A DNA stretch of 32,792 bases from Alicyclobacillus acidiphilus NBRC 100859 (GTDB lineage Bacteria > Bacillota > Bacilli > Alicyclobacillales > Alicyclobacillaceae). The notes beneath the pieces were generated by a model that searched no databases, was not told where the DNA came from, and saw only the letters and a program-made list of their open reading frames with translations. This document shows positions 6,398-15,193 of the stretch, piece by piece. Location of the stretch: NCBI RefSeq assembly GCF_001544355.1, contig NZ_BCQI01000035.1:1-32792 (forward strand), read 5' to 3'. Every line of letters starts with the position of its first letter. The stretch's first letter is position 1. A program made the translations under genes and the position numbers.

Positions 6398-8005
6398 ATG
6401 AATTTTGATGCCTTATATTATCCCTATCCGTCGAGAAGAATGACGGTGTTTGGCCGTAAGGGAATGGTCGCTGCGACACAGCCATTGGCGGCCCAGGTTG
6501 GATTGGACATCTTGAAACAGGGGGGCAACGCCGTCGACGCAGCCATAGCGACCGCGGCGTGTTTGACGGTCGTTGAGCCAAACTCGAATAGTATTGGCGG
6601 GGACACGTTCGCGATCGTTTGGATGAACAAAGAGATGCACGGACTGAATGCGAGCGGACCGAGTCCACAATCCATTTCTATTGAAGCTGTTCAGGAGGCT
6701 GGATTTCAGAGCATTCCCGCCCACGGCATGATCCCTGTGACTGTACCTGGAACGCCTGCCGCTTGGGCCGCTCTGTCGGAGCGGTTTGGACGCTTGCCTC
6801 TGACGACGGTGCTACGGCCAGCAATTGATTACGCAGAATACGGTTATCCCGTATCGCCTACTATCAGCAGATACTGGGAGGATGCGACCAGACAATTTCA
6901 GTCGATGGGATCATCCGAGTTCGAACCTTGGTTGAACACGTTTGCCCCGAATGGCCGAGCACCAAGGGCTGGTGAGATGTGGAGGTCGAAGGCGCACGCC
7001 AACACTCTCGCATCGATTGCCGAGACAAACTCTGAATCATTTTATCGGGGGCATTTGGCGGATCAGATAGATGCCCACTTTCGGAAATATGGTGGATTTC
7101 TCCGCAAAGAAGATCTGATGTCGTACACCCCGGAGTGGGTAGAGCCCGTCCATATTCATTACAAGGGATACGAGGTTTGGGAGATCCCGCCGAACGGGCA
7201 GGGTCTGATCGTGTTGATGGCCTTGAACATCCTCAAAGATATGGACATCGGCTCGAAGGACGAGGTCGATACCTATCACAAGCAAATTGAAGCTGTAAAG
7301 TTGGCTTTTGTAGATGGTCTGCGATACATCACCGATCCCGCACGCATGTCTGTAACGGTGGATCAATTACTGTCGAGCGACTATGCAAAGACGAGAAGGG
7401 AATCCATTTCCGAGACCGCGTTGTATCCCGAAGCCGGTGAACCTTCCCCTGGCGACACAGTCTATCTGGCGACAGCGGACGCGGATGGCAATATGGTTTC
7501 GCTTATTCAGAGTCACGCCGGGGATTTTGGTGCTGGAATCGTGATTCCGGAAACCGGAATCTGCATGCAAAACCGGGGCAGCGGGTTTTCGCTGGATCCG
7601 CATCATGCGAACGCGTTGGCTCCAGGAAAGAAGACGTATCACACGATTATTCCAGGATTCCTGACGAAAGATGGGCAGGCCATAGGGCCATTTGGTGTCA
7701 TGTGCGGCATGATTCAGCCTCAAGCGCATGTTCAGGTCGTGATGAATCTCATCGATTTTATGTTGAATCCTCAAACGGCCTTGGATGCGCCCAGATGGCG
7801 ATGGATAAAAGAAAGGATCATCGAGGTCGAGCCAGGATTTCCGGATCACATTGCGCAAGCATTGGCAAGAAGAGGTCACATCGTTCAACGCGCACTTGAC
7901 TCAGGAATGTTCGGGAGGGGACAAATCATTCTTCGCGATCCCGACACCGGTGTCTTGATAGGTGGCACCGAGCCTCGTGCGGACAGCGAAATCGCGGTGT
8001 GGTGA
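6398..8005 (+). CDS. Gamma-glutamyltransferase-like Ntn hydrolase (YwrD type)
   Basis: Members of this family mature by self-cleavage and then hydrolyse or transfer gamma-glutamyl groups. This one has 535 residues. The N-terminal half has GGNAVDAAIATAACLTVVEP and SIGGDTF. The predicted nucleophile is Thr354 (SPGDTVYLATADADGN), so cleavage before it would give chains of about 353 and 182 residues. The later NRGSGFSLDP and LDAPRW motifs also fit. There is no signal peptide, as in YwrD, so it should act in the cytoplasm. The family's diglycine motif before QPQGH reads MCGMIQPQAH here, with Cys436 replacing the first Gly. ATG at 6398 is preferred over the upstream GTG at 6350 because AAGGAAGG lies nine bases before it. 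It precedes a peptide importer, which suggests cleavage of imported gamma-glutamyl compounds. Confidence 0.9.
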   Translation: MNFDALYYPYPSRRMTVFGRKGMVAATQPLAAQVGLDILKQGGNAVDAAIATAACLTVVEPNSNSIGGDTFAIVWMNKEMHGLNASGPSPQSISIEAVQEAGFQSIPAHGMIPVTVPGTPAAWAALSERFGRLPLTTVLRPAIDYAEYGYPVSPTISRYWEDATRQFQSMGSSEFEPWLNTFAPNGRAPRAGEMWRSKAHANTLASIAETNSESFYRGHLADQIDAHFRKYGGFLRKEDLMSYTPEWVEPVHIHYKGYEVWEIPPNGQGLIVLMALNILKDMDIGSKDEVDTYHKQIEAVKLAFVDGLRYITDPARMSVTVDQLLSSDYAKTRRESISETALYPEAGEPSPGDTVYLATADADGNMVSLIQSHAGDFGAGIVIPETGICMQNRGSGFSLDPHHANALAPGKKTYHTIIPGFLTKDGQAIGPFGVMCGMIQPQAHVQVVMNLIDFMLNPQTALDAPRWRWIKERIIEVEPGFPDHIAQALARRGHIVQRALDSGMFGRGQIILRDPDTGVLIGGTEPRADSEIAVW

Positions 8006-8203
8006 TCTGGTCCAATCGCCTCATAGTTGAACCAGTCTGAATCACCAAAAACGAGATCACGGAAATCAACCATAGGGAAAGCCACTGCTGTGATTGTGTG
8101 AATTTATATGACATACCCGAATCGGAACTCTTAACTGTAATCGGTTTCAACTATACTTAAAATGGAAATATACAAAAGATATTCATATTATCGAGATAGA
8201 TTG

Positions 8204-8232
8204 TTGACAGGGTTGAACTTGGAAAGTAGTAT
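8204..8232 (+). promoter_or_regulatory. Promoter of the first Opp-type operon
   Basis: A consensus TTGACA at 8204-8209 and TAGTAT at 8227-8232 are 17 bases apart. This places transcription start near 8240 and gives a leader of about 165 bases before the binding-protein gene. The 8006-8203 stretch shows no gene. Confidence 0.65.
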
Positions 8233-8284
8233 TCTTCACATGGAATTAATTTTTCGAAAAAAATAATAATGCAGGAAGGGAGTG

Positions 8285-8410
8285 ATGGGTTCTTCTGCAC
8301 GCCGTGATCGTTGCCCGTTGTTGTACCAAGAGACACACATAACTCGAACACACGTCCTTGCGAAGCAAATACGCAATGGCAATGCAAAAGAGGGGGAACG
8401 TATAAAATGA
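8285..8410 (+). CDS. Possible 41-residue leader ORF overlapping the binding-protein start
   Basis: An ATG at 8285 lies just after a purine-rich AGGAAGGGAG (8273-8282), with only two bases of spacing, and opens 41 codons. The TGA at 8408-8410 overlaps the ATG of the binding-protein gene (ATGA). The product starts MGSSARRDRCPLLYQ, is basic and is not recognised. It sits downstream of the predicted promoter, so it would be on the transcript. It may couple or meter translation of the binding protein; chance is also possible because ATG AAA always creates a TGA. Confidence 0.3.
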   Translation: MGSSARRDRCPLLYQETHITRTHVLAKQIRNGNAKEGERIK

Positions 8411-10038
8411 AAAGGAATTGGGCCCGTTTGGCGTTATTGTCGTCTGTTGTCACTGTCGCGACTGGCGTTTTCAGTGTCTCTCAGGCATACGCGGCCAGTA
8501 ATCCACCGTTGACGATCGACGCTCAAACGACCTCAAGTTGGAGCGATAATTTTAATCCATTCGTGATTGGCAACGTGCAAATGCCGAATGGCTACATTTA
8601 CGAAAGTCTATTTTATTTCAGCACAACTGGGCCTCAGTACAATATGCTTGGCACGAAGATGGCCTGGAGCAACGCCAACAAGACGTTGACCGTGACAGTG
8701 CGCAGCGGTGTCAAGTGGAATGATGGTCAACCGTTTACCGCAAAGGATGTCGCTTTCACCTACAATCTGCTGAAGAAGTACCCGGATCTTGATAGTAATC
8801 TGATTTGGCAATCTCTTTCCTCTGTCAAGGCTATCGGGAATACGAAGGTGCAGTTCCAATTCAAAACTCAGAATGTACCGTTTGCTCAAACGATATTGAG
8901 TCAAGTTCCCATCGTTCCGCAGCACATTTGGAGCCAAGTCAAAGGAGATCCTTCCAAGTGGGCAGATCCCAAACCAGTTGGCACTGGCCCGTTTGTACTT
9001 GGCACTTTCACACCTCAGAATTATACGTTAAAAGCGAACCCGCATTACTGGGGCGGCAATCCGCCTGTTCCGGAATTGATTTTTCCTGCTTTGAGCGGCA
9101 ACGACAGCGCTGATCTCGAATTGACGAGCGGAAAACTAGGTTGGGCGACACTTTTCATCCAGAATGTCGACAAAACGTATATTAAGGCTGATCCCAAAGA
9201 CAATCACTACTTCTTCCCTGCGGTTGCCGATTTGAGTATTTTTCCGAATCTGAAGAATCCGATTCTTAAGAACCTCGTCGTTCGTGAGGCCATTAGTGAC
9301 GCCATCAACCGTCCTCAGCTCGACAACATCGGCGAATATGGATATGAGCCGCCTTCAAATCCGACAGGACTCATTCTGCCGAACCAAAAGCAATGGTTGA
9401 AACCTGGTCTGAACACGAAATTCACGTACAGTGTGAGCGCTGCGAACGCTCTGTTGGACAAGGCCGGATACAAGATGGGATCGGATGGGGTACGCGTTTC
9501 TCCAACCGGTCAGAAACTTGAGTTCAACCTGATTGCGCCAAACGGCTGGACGGACTGGAATGAGGATGAATCGCTGATTGCGCAGGATCTGAAGCAGATT
9601 GGTATCCAAATTAACGTTCAAGAGCCTCAACAAGCGGATTGGACCAATGACTTGGTAACGCACAAGTTCGATTTGGCATTGGAGTCCTCTTCCTACACGC
9701 AAGTGGGTAGCACACCATTCCAAGGGCTTAAGAGCTACTTCTATCCAGGAGCGAGTGCCAACTACGAGCAGTACAACGATCCCGCGACAACCAAAGCTCT
9801 GGATACATTCCAGCACACCACGAATTTGACTCAACAAAAGCAGGCCATGTATACCGTGGAGACGCAATTTGAAAAGAATCTTCCGGTCATTCCGCTGCTC
9901 TACGCCGTAAACTACGACGAATATTCTACGGCCAACTACACCAATTGGCCGAACGCATCAAATAACTACGTAGATTCTTCACCTGCTATCAGCTTTGCGG
10001 ACGCTATTGTTGTGATGCACCTGAAACCTTCTAAGTAA
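8407..10038 (+). CDS. ABC transporter substrate-binding protein, family 5 (Opp/Dpp type) 1
   Basis: This is the extracellular solute-binding subunit of a peptide/opine/oligosaccharide-type ABC importer, 543 residues. Residues 1-29 form a signal peptide: basic MKRNWAR, a hydrophobic stretch, then a QAYA/A signal peptidase I site. There is no lipobox cysteine, so it should be secreted or held non-covalently, unlike most Gram-positive binding proteins. The family 5 signature is TLTVTVRSGVKWNDGQPFTA with KDVAFTYNLLKK after it, and later PVGTGPFVL and LRxAISDAINR-like VREAISDAINR. ATG at 8407 follows AGAGGGGG by about nine bases. Two permeases and two ATPases follow. The nearby gamma-glutamyltransferase and FAD oxidase suggest a peptide or amino-acid conjugate ligand; this is inference. 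Confidence 0.93.
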   Translation: MKRNWARLALLSSVVTVATGVFSVSQAYAASNPPLTIDAQTTSSWSDNFNPFVIGNVQMPNGYIYESLFYFSTTGPQYNMLGTKMAWSNANKTLTVTVRSGVKWNDGQPFTAKDVAFTYNLLKKYPDLDSNLIWQSLSSVKAIGNTKVQFQFKTQNVPFAQTILSQVPIVPQHIWSQVKGDPSKWADPKPVGTGPFVLGTFTPQNYTLKANPHYWGGNPPVPELIFPALSGNDSADLELTSGKLGWATLFIQNVDKTYIKADPKDNHYFFPAVADLSIFPNLKNPILKNLVVREAISDAINRPQLDNIGEYGYEPPSNPTGLILPNQKQWLKPGLNTKFTYSVSAANALLDKAGYKMGSDGVRVSPTGQKLEFNLIAPNGWTDWNEDESLIAQDLKQIGIQINVQEPQQADWTNDLVTHKFDLALESSSYTQVGSTPFQGLKSYFYPGASANYEQYNDPATTKALDTFQHTTNLTQQKQAMYTVETQFEKNLPVIPLLYAVNYDEYSTANYTNWPNASNNYVDSSPAISFADAIVVMHLKPSK

Positions 10039-10051
10039 CAAGCAATTTGAC

Positions 10052-10075
10052 TCAGGAGGGCTTTGGCCCTCCTGA
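10052..10075 (+). promoter_or_regulatory. Stem-loop between binding protein and permease genes
   Basis: A perfect 10-bp stem (tcaggagggc / gccctcctga) closes a tttg loop 13 bases after the binding-protein stop. No T-run follows, so it is more likely an mRNA-stabilising or partial attenuation structure that raises binding-protein output over permeases. Confidence 0.7.
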
Positions 10076-10099
10076 CATCAAACAGAAGGAAGGACTGCG

Positions 10100-11086
10100 A
10101 TGTACTACGTCAAGAAGCTTGCGAATTTTATTGTACTCGTATGGGTAGCCATCACCTTGAACTTTCTAATGCCGCATCTCATGCCGGGCAATCCGATGGA
10201 AGCATTGGTGGCCAAGTCCAAGGGACTCATTAGTCCGACCGCAATGAAAGCGTTGGAACTTCAATTTGGAATCAACAACAAACCCCTTTGGCAGAAATAT
10301 TTCGATTATCTGAATCAGTTGATCCATGGCAATCTCGGCGTTTCTATCGCGAACTATCCGGTAAGCGTAAAGACGATTATTGCCGAATCGCTGCCTTGGA
10401 CCCTTGTATTGGTTGGTGTCACAACGATTCTTGCATTCATGATCGGTACGCTGATTGGAATGGTATCGGCATGGCGGCGCAACAAGTTATTTGATTCCAT
10501 CATGGGACCACTTTGGATGTTCCTTGGTTCTGTACCTCCGTTTTGGCTGGCGCTCTTGCTGTTGTATTACTTTGCCGTTCAATGGGGATGGTTTCCACAG
10601 ATTCACGCGTACAACGTCGGTGATTCCCCCTCATGGACGTTTAAGTTCATCGGTGACGCCATCGATCACGCCGTTCTCCCAGCGTTGTCCCTTCTTATCA
10701 CAGGTATCGGCAGTTGGATGCTTGCCATGCGCAACAACATGATACAGGTGGTGAAAGACGACTACGTGTCCTTTGCGACCGCGCGAGGTCTTCCGACTCG
10801 GAAAGTCATGATGACGTACGCGGCTCGCAACGCCATTCTGCCCAATGTGACGCAATTTGCCATCACGCTGGGTTGGGCGGTAGGGGGGCAAATTCTCATT
10901 GAACAAATCTTCTCTTACCCCGGAATCGGATATCAATTGGCACAGGCGGTGACAAGTCAGGACTATCCGCTCATGCAGGGCATTTTTCTCATCATTTCCG
11001 TCGTCATGCTGGCTGCCAATTTTATTGTGGATATGCTTTACGTTCGTTTGGATCCTCGCGCGCGTGCAGAAGGGGTGGGCGTATGA
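10100..11086 (+). CDS. Opp/Dpp-type ABC permease B, importer 1
   Basis: This is one of two membrane subunits of the importer, 328 residues with six predicted membrane segments. The N-terminal MYYVKKLANFIVLVWVAITLNF and LMPGNPMEAL are typical of OppB/DppB. The EAA loop that contacts the ATPase is DDYVSFATARGLPTRKVM, followed by ARNAILPNVTQF. The end has FSYPGIGYQL and VDMLYVRLDPRAR, as in DppB. The ATG follows GGAAGGA. Its TGA overlaps the ATG of permease C by four bases, so the two subunits are translationally coupled. Confidence 0.95.
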   Translation: MYYVKKLANFIVLVWVAITLNFLMPHLMPGNPMEALVAKSKGLISPTAMKALELQFGINNKPLWQKYFDYLNQLIHGNLGVSIANYPVSVKTIIAESLPWTLVLVGVTTILAFMIGTLIGMVSAWRRNKLFDSIMGPLWMFLGSVPPFWLALLLLYYFAVQWGWFPQIHAYNVGDSPSWTFKFIGDAIDHAVLPALSLLITGIGSWMLAMRNNMIQVVKDDYVSFATARGLPTRKVMMTYAARNAILPNVTQFAITLGWAVGGQILIEQIFSYPGIGYQLAQAVTSQDYPLMQGIFLIISVVMLAANFIVDMLYVRLDPRARAEGVGV

Positions 11087-12063
11087 GCCAACAGCCGGTG
11101 ATAGCTGCCGAAGCCGCGTCAGACAGGAAGGGAAACGTCGCTCCGCCAAAGCCGGATCGATTTCAAACCGTAAAGCTGCTCCTGAGGGAGCCAAAAGCGG
11201 TCGTTGGGTTTGCGATTTTTGGATTTTTTCTCGCCATAGCCATCTTTGCTCCTTTGTTAGTGACCCACGATCCCACCCAACAGGGGATCGGGATGCCCGG
11301 CCAGCCTCCGAGTAAAACCTACTGGTTTGGGACGAACGGTTTTGGATCTGACGTGTACAGTCAATGGGTCTACGGAACTCGAACCAGTATGTCCATCGCG
11401 CTGCAGGTCGGTGTCATTGGCACCGTCATCTCTGTCATCTTTGGCATCTATGGTGGTTACAAAGGTGGCAAAGTGGATGCCGTCTTGAATTGGATCACGC
11501 AGGTGATGCTCGTACTGCCGAGCTACCCGCTCATTATTATGATTTCCTCCTACGTCCCCAACGCTGGCGCGCAGATGATTGTCTGGGTCCTTGGGTTGAC
11601 CAGTTGGCCGGCAGCCGCCCGGATGAAACGATCACAGGCGATGACGTACCGGTCACGCGACTTCGTCTTGGCCGCGAAGTTAGGCGGGCTTTCAGACTTT
11701 CGGATCATGGCGACAGAGATCTTTCCGAATATGTTGTCTCTCGTCTTTAACACGTTTATCTCCATGACCTCATGGGGCATTTTCGGCGAGGCGTTTCTGC
11801 GCTTCTTGGGCATCGGCAGCACGCTTACGCCAAGTTGGGGCAACATGCTCAACGGCGCGCAAAATGGACAAGCCTTGCTTCAGGGCATGTGGTGGTGGTT
11901 TATTCCGCCCGGTTTGTCGATCACGCTCGTCATTCTCAGCCTGACCCTCATCAACTATGGGCTGGACGCAGTCAGCAATCCGCGGTTGCAGCCGCCGCCA
12001 AAACTGCCGAAAGCGTTGCGCAGCCAACTGCGCGAATCGGGTGGACAGGAGGGACTGGCATGA
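11083..12063 (+). CDS. Opp/Dpp-type ABC permease C, importer 1
   Basis: This is the second membrane subunit, 326 residues. It has a longer hydrophilic N-terminus (about 45 residues), one membrane segment, the extracytoplasmic YWFGTNGFGSDVYSQWVYGTR motif usual for DppC (HxLGTDxxGRD in most members), then five segments. The EAA loop is SRDFVLAAKLGGLSDFRI with EIFPNMLSLV after it. It overlaps permease B upstream and the first ATPase downstream by four bases each (ATGA), a tightly coupled operon. Confidence 0.95.
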   Translation: MSQQPVIAAEAASDRKGNVAPPKPDRFQTVKLLLREPKAVVGFAIFGFFLAIAIFAPLLVTHDPTQQGIGMPGQPPSKTYWFGTNGFGSDVYSQWVYGTRTSMSIALQVGVIGTVISVIFGIYGGYKGGKVDAVLNWITQVMLVLPSYPLIIMISSYVPNAGAQMIVWVLGLTSWPAAARMKRSQAMTYRSRDFVLAAKLGGLSDFRIMATEIFPNMLSLVFNTFISMTSWGIFGEAFLRFLGIGSTLTPSWGNMLNGAQNGQALLQGMWWWFIPPGLSITLVILSLTLINYGLDAVSNPRLQPPPKLPKALRSQLRESGGQEGLA

Positions 12064-13058
12064 ATGGGAAACCTGTTCTCGAAGTGGAGAATCTGTCTGT
12101 CTGTTATGCCACCCGCAGGGGATTGGCGACAGCGGTGGATCGAGTCAGTTTTACCATATACGAAAACGAGGTCGTTGGACTTGTCGGGGAATCCGGATGC
12201 GGCAAGTCGACCATGGCGAATGCCATCATGCGTCTTCTCGGCGATGGCGCATACGTGACGGGCGGTTCCATTCGCGTCATGGGCCAAGACGTGTACAGGC
12301 TCAAAGGGGATGCGTTGCGACAGTTTCGCTGGACGCAAATGGCGATGGTGTTTCAAGGGGCGATGAACGTTCTCAATCCCGTTAAAACAGTCGAAAGCCA
12401 AATTGTCGACACACTGTTGGCGCACCGCCCCGGTATGAGCAAGCAACAGGCGCGGGCGCGGGCCGAAGAGCTGTTTCGGTTGGTGCGAATCGATCCGAAG
12501 CGGCTGCAGAGCTTTCCCCACGAATTGTCGGGCGGTATGCGTCAGAGGGTGGTCATCGCCATAGCCGTCGCGCTAGAGCCGAAGTTCATTATCATGGACG
12601 AGCCGACGACGGCGCTCGACGTGATCGTACAAAAGTCGATTTTGGAGCAAATCATGGAACTGCGCGATCGACTCGGTTTTTCCATACTCTTCATCAGTCA
12701 CGACTTCAATTTGGTGCAGGAGATATCCAATCGCGTAGGTGTCATGTACGCTGGAAGACTTGTGGAAATGTCCAAGTCGGCTTCTGACCTAGCGTTGACT
12801 CCCCGTCATCCATATACACAGGGACTCATTCGAGCGATTCCGAAATTGACCTCGGATGACGAAGACATTCAAGGGATTCCTGGATCGCCCCCAAGCGCTA
12901 GCAACAGGCCATCTGGATGCGCCTTTCATCCGCGCTGCCCATACGCGAAACCGATATGCCGCACTGTGGAACCGGGCATGACGACTGTGGCGGGAAATCT
13001 TATCGAATGCCATTTGAGTGAAGACGAATTGAGGAGTATGACCTATGCCGAGCGATAA
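12060..13058 (+). CDS. Opp/Dpp-type ABC ATPase D, importer 1
   Basis: This is a cytoplasmic ATPase that powers the importer, 332 residues. The Walker A motif is GESGCGKS at residues 43-50, the signature is LSGGMRQR, Walker B is FIIMDEPTTALD, and the switch histidine is in ISHDF. The C-terminal oligopeptide-transporter domain has four cysteines in the pattern CAFHPRCPYAKPIC plus a final IECH; in characterised DppD/OppD proteins the matching cysteines bind an Fe-S cluster. The ATG at 12060 overlaps the permease stop and follows CAGGAGGG. An ATG at 12064 belongs to another frame. ATPase F follows with a 14-base overlap. Confidence 0.95.
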   Translation: MNGKPVLEVENLSVCYATRRGLATAVDRVSFTIYENEVVGLVGESGCGKSTMANAIMRLLGDGAYVTGGSIRVMGQDVYRLKGDALRQFRWTQMAMVFQGAMNVLNPVKTVESQIVDTLLAHRPGMSKQQARARAEELFRLVRIDPKRLQSFPHELSGGMRQRVVIAIAVALEPKFIIMDEPTTALDVIVQKSILEQIMELRDRLGFSILFISHDFNLVQEISNRVGVMYAGRLVEMSKSASDLALTPRHPYTQGLIRAIPKLTSDDEDIQGIPGSPPSASNRPSGCAFHPRCPYAKPICRTVEPGMTTVAGNLIECHLSEDELRSMTYAER

Positions 13059-14046
13059 GCCCTCCCTCAAAGTCGATGATTTGGTCGTCCGTTTTCCCAT
13101 CCGTCAACGAGGAGAGCAGCGTTATATCACACCCGTGGATCACGTGAGTTTCGAGATTAAGCCGGGAGAAGTGCTCTCGCTGGTCGGCGAGTCCGGCAGC
13201 GGGAAGTCCACCTTGGGTAGAGCGCTTGTCCGACTCATTGAGCCCAGCAAGGGCAGCATTTGCATTGGAAACAACGACGTAACCCACATCCGAAGGTCCA
13301 CGGAGTTGCGCGGACTGCGCAAGAATATTCAGATGGTCTTCCAGGATCCGTTTGCCTCGTTGAACCCGGTGCGAACGATTGGCCAGCACTTAAAAATATT
13401 GGTTCGCAAACATCAAGGACTGCGCGGACGCCAACTGGAGCAGCGGGTGATTCAACTCCTGGACACGGTTGGCCTGTACCCTGGCCAGGAGGTGATGGTG
13501 AAGTATCCGCACGAGATGTCCGGCGGACAGCGCCAGCGCGTTGCCATCGCCAGGGCGCTGACCGTGAATCCAAGCTTTCTTGTCGCCGACGAACCCATCT
13601 CGATGTTGGACGTCTCTATTCGGGCCGATATTCTGAAATTATTGAAGCGGCTCAAATCAGATTTCGACCTGGGTTATCTGTACATCACGCACGATCTCGC
13701 ATCAGCCAAGTATTTCGGAGATAAGATCATGGTGATGTATGGAGGTCAAGTGATGGAAACCGGCACGTCGAAAGAGATCGTCGATAACGCTGTTCACCCC
13801 TACACAAGGCTGCTGCTCGCGTCGACAGCCGGAAGTCCACGAAGAGAGCGCGTCGGGGAGACAAGTCTGGAAGCGCCCGATCTGTTCGAGGGACGCCGCG
13901 GTTGCCCATTCGCCCATCGCTGTCCGTTCGTCAGCGATGTCTGTCGCACAGAGAAACCTCCGCTCGTGGAACAAGTTCATGGTCATGCTGTCGCGTGTCA
14001 CCATCCGGTGTTGGGGGGCGGCAACCGACGTCATGACGAAGAGTGA
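13045..14046 (+). CDS. Opp/Dpp-type ABC ATPase F, importer 1
   Basis: This is the second ATPase of the heterodimer, 333 residues. Walker A is GESGSGKST at residues 48-56, the Q-loop is MVFQDPFASLNP, the signature is MSGGQRQRVAIARAL, Walker B is FLVADEPISMLD and the H-loop is YITHDLA. The C-terminus has four cysteines (RGCPFAHRCPFVSDVC and VACHHP), as in partner D. ATG at 13045 follows GAGGAG with eight bases of spacing and overlaps ATPase D by 14 bases. The FAD oxidoreductase frame begins before its stop. Confidence 0.95.
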   Translation: MPSDKPSLKVDDLVVRFPIRQRGEQRYITPVDHVSFEIKPGEVLSLVGESGSGKSTLGRALVRLIEPSKGSICIGNNDVTHIRRSTELRGLRKNIQMVFQDPFASLNPVRTIGQHLKILVRKHQGLRGRQLEQRVIQLLDTVGLYPGQEVMVKYPHEMSGGQRQRVAIARALTVNPSFLVADEPISMLDVSIRADILKLLKRLKSDFDLGYLYITHDLASAKYFGDKIMVMYGGQVMETGTSKEIVDNAVHPYTRLLLASTAGSPRRERVGETSLEAPDLFEGRRGCPFAHRCPFVSDVCRTEKPPLVEQVHGHAVACHHPVLGGGNRRHDEE

Positions 14047-15193
14047 TCGATGGAAGGAGATGGGGACAATAGCCTCTCGGGACACCACGATTGTTGTTGG
14101 AGGCGGTATGATCGGCTGTTCCGTCGCTTTTGAGTTGCTGAAGGCTGGCAAGCAAGTGACGCTCGTTGAGCGCGGGACCCTCTTTTCGGAGGCTTCGAGC
14201 GCTTCGGCTGGGATGCTGTGTCCCCAGGCGGAAATGCTGGCCGCGAAAACGGAAACGATACGGAATTTCTACCGCGTAAGCGGTCGTATCCATCGGGAAT
14301 GGACGAGATCGGTAGAAGAAGTAAGCGGTCGGCCAGTGGATTATCGTCAGGACGGGATGATACGCGTTTTTCTCGATCACGACCTTGCCGACTCACAATT
14401 TCAGTCCATTGAGGACGCGCACCTTCTATCGGAACTTACAAAATTAAGTCCTGACGAAGTGCGGAGCTTGGAACCTAGTATCACCGAAGAAACTGTAGGT
14501 GGGATTCTGTTTTCCGGAGACGGCCAATTGCATCCACTGCGATTGGCCATCTCTCTAAAATCTGCGCTCGCGCGGCTCGGTTGCAGGATACTTGAACATA
14601 CCGTCGCCCATGAATTGTTACATTCGGGCCATGACGTGATCGGCGTGCGAACGAGCGAAGGAGATCTCTTTGCAGACACGACGGTTGTGGCCGGAGGCGC
14701 TTGGAGTTCCGCCCTCTTGAAAACGCTGGAGCTGGATGTGCCCGTCGTCCCGGTCAAGGGACAGATGTATGCGGTGAGGTCTTCAAACGTCAAACTGACT
14801 CACGTCATCCAAGGTTTCGGCACCGTCGTGCTTCCGAGACTCGATGGGAGTTTCACGGTCGGCGTGACACACGAGATGGCGGGATATGACAAACGCGTCA
14901 CGGTGGCGGCCATCGCCGATGTCCACAAGCAGCTTTGCCGCGGCATTCCAGAGATGAAGCACGCAGAGTTCGCCGCTTCCTGGGCCGGACTGCGACCCGG
15001 CACGCCGGACGGACTTCCGTACATCGGGCACGTGGATGGATGGGATGGCTTGATTGCCGCCGCGGGTCATTATACCACGGGTATTCTGCTGGGGCCGATT
15101 ACGGGCGTCGCCGTCCGGCAATTGGTTTTAGGAGAGGAACCGCTGGTGCCACTTGACGAGTTCCGGCCCCTTCGTGCCATGCAAATGGCTTAG
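14033..15193 (+). CDS. FAD-dependent amine/amino-acid oxidoreductase, DAO family (ThiO-like)
   Basis: This is a flavoprotein of the D-amino-acid oxidase/glycine oxidase family that oxidises a C-N bond, 386 residues. The dinucleotide-binding motif is VVGGGMIGCSVAFELLKAG near the N-terminus and ends in an acidic residue in TLVERG. SEASSASAGMLCPQAE is characteristic of glycine oxidase-like enzymes, and GLRPGTPDGLPYIGHV with GHYTTGILLGP forms the C-terminal flavin site. ATG at 14033 gives a 14-base overlap with ATPase F, like the preceding junction. ATG at 14060 is an alternative, but its GGAG abuts the codon. No thiamine genes are adjacent, so a catabolic role on the imported compound (glycine, sarcosine or a D-amino acid) is more likely than ThiO proper. 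Confidence 0.87.
   Translation: MTKSDRWKEMGTIASRDTTIVVGGGMIGCSVAFELLKAGKQVTLVERGTLFSEASSASAGMLCPQAEMLAAKTETIRNFYRVSGRIHREWTRSVEEVSGRPVDYRQDGMIRVFLDHDLADSQFQSIEDAHLLSELTKLSPDEVRSLEPSITEETVGGILFSGDGQLHPLRLAISLKSALARLGCRILEHTVAHELLHSGHDVIGVRTSEGDLFADTTVVAGGAWSSALLKTLELDVPVVPVKGQMYAVRSSNVKLTHVIQGFGTVVLPRLDGSFTVGVTHEMAGYDKRVTVAAIADVHKQLCRGIPEMKHAEFAASWAGLRPGTPDGLPYIGHVDGWDGLIAAAGHYTTGILLGPITGVAVRQLVLGEEPLVPLDEFRPLRAMQMA

Noticed and set aside
6177-6401. 74-codon frame overlapping the GGT start
   Set aside because: Its ATG lies upstream of the likely GGT promoter at 6241-6268, and the product has no recognisable features; only the stop overlap is of interest.
12064-12258. 64-codon frame starting at the ATG right after the permease C stop
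   Set aside because: The true ATPase D frame starts at ATG 12060 with an ATGA overlap; the other frame is a shadow.
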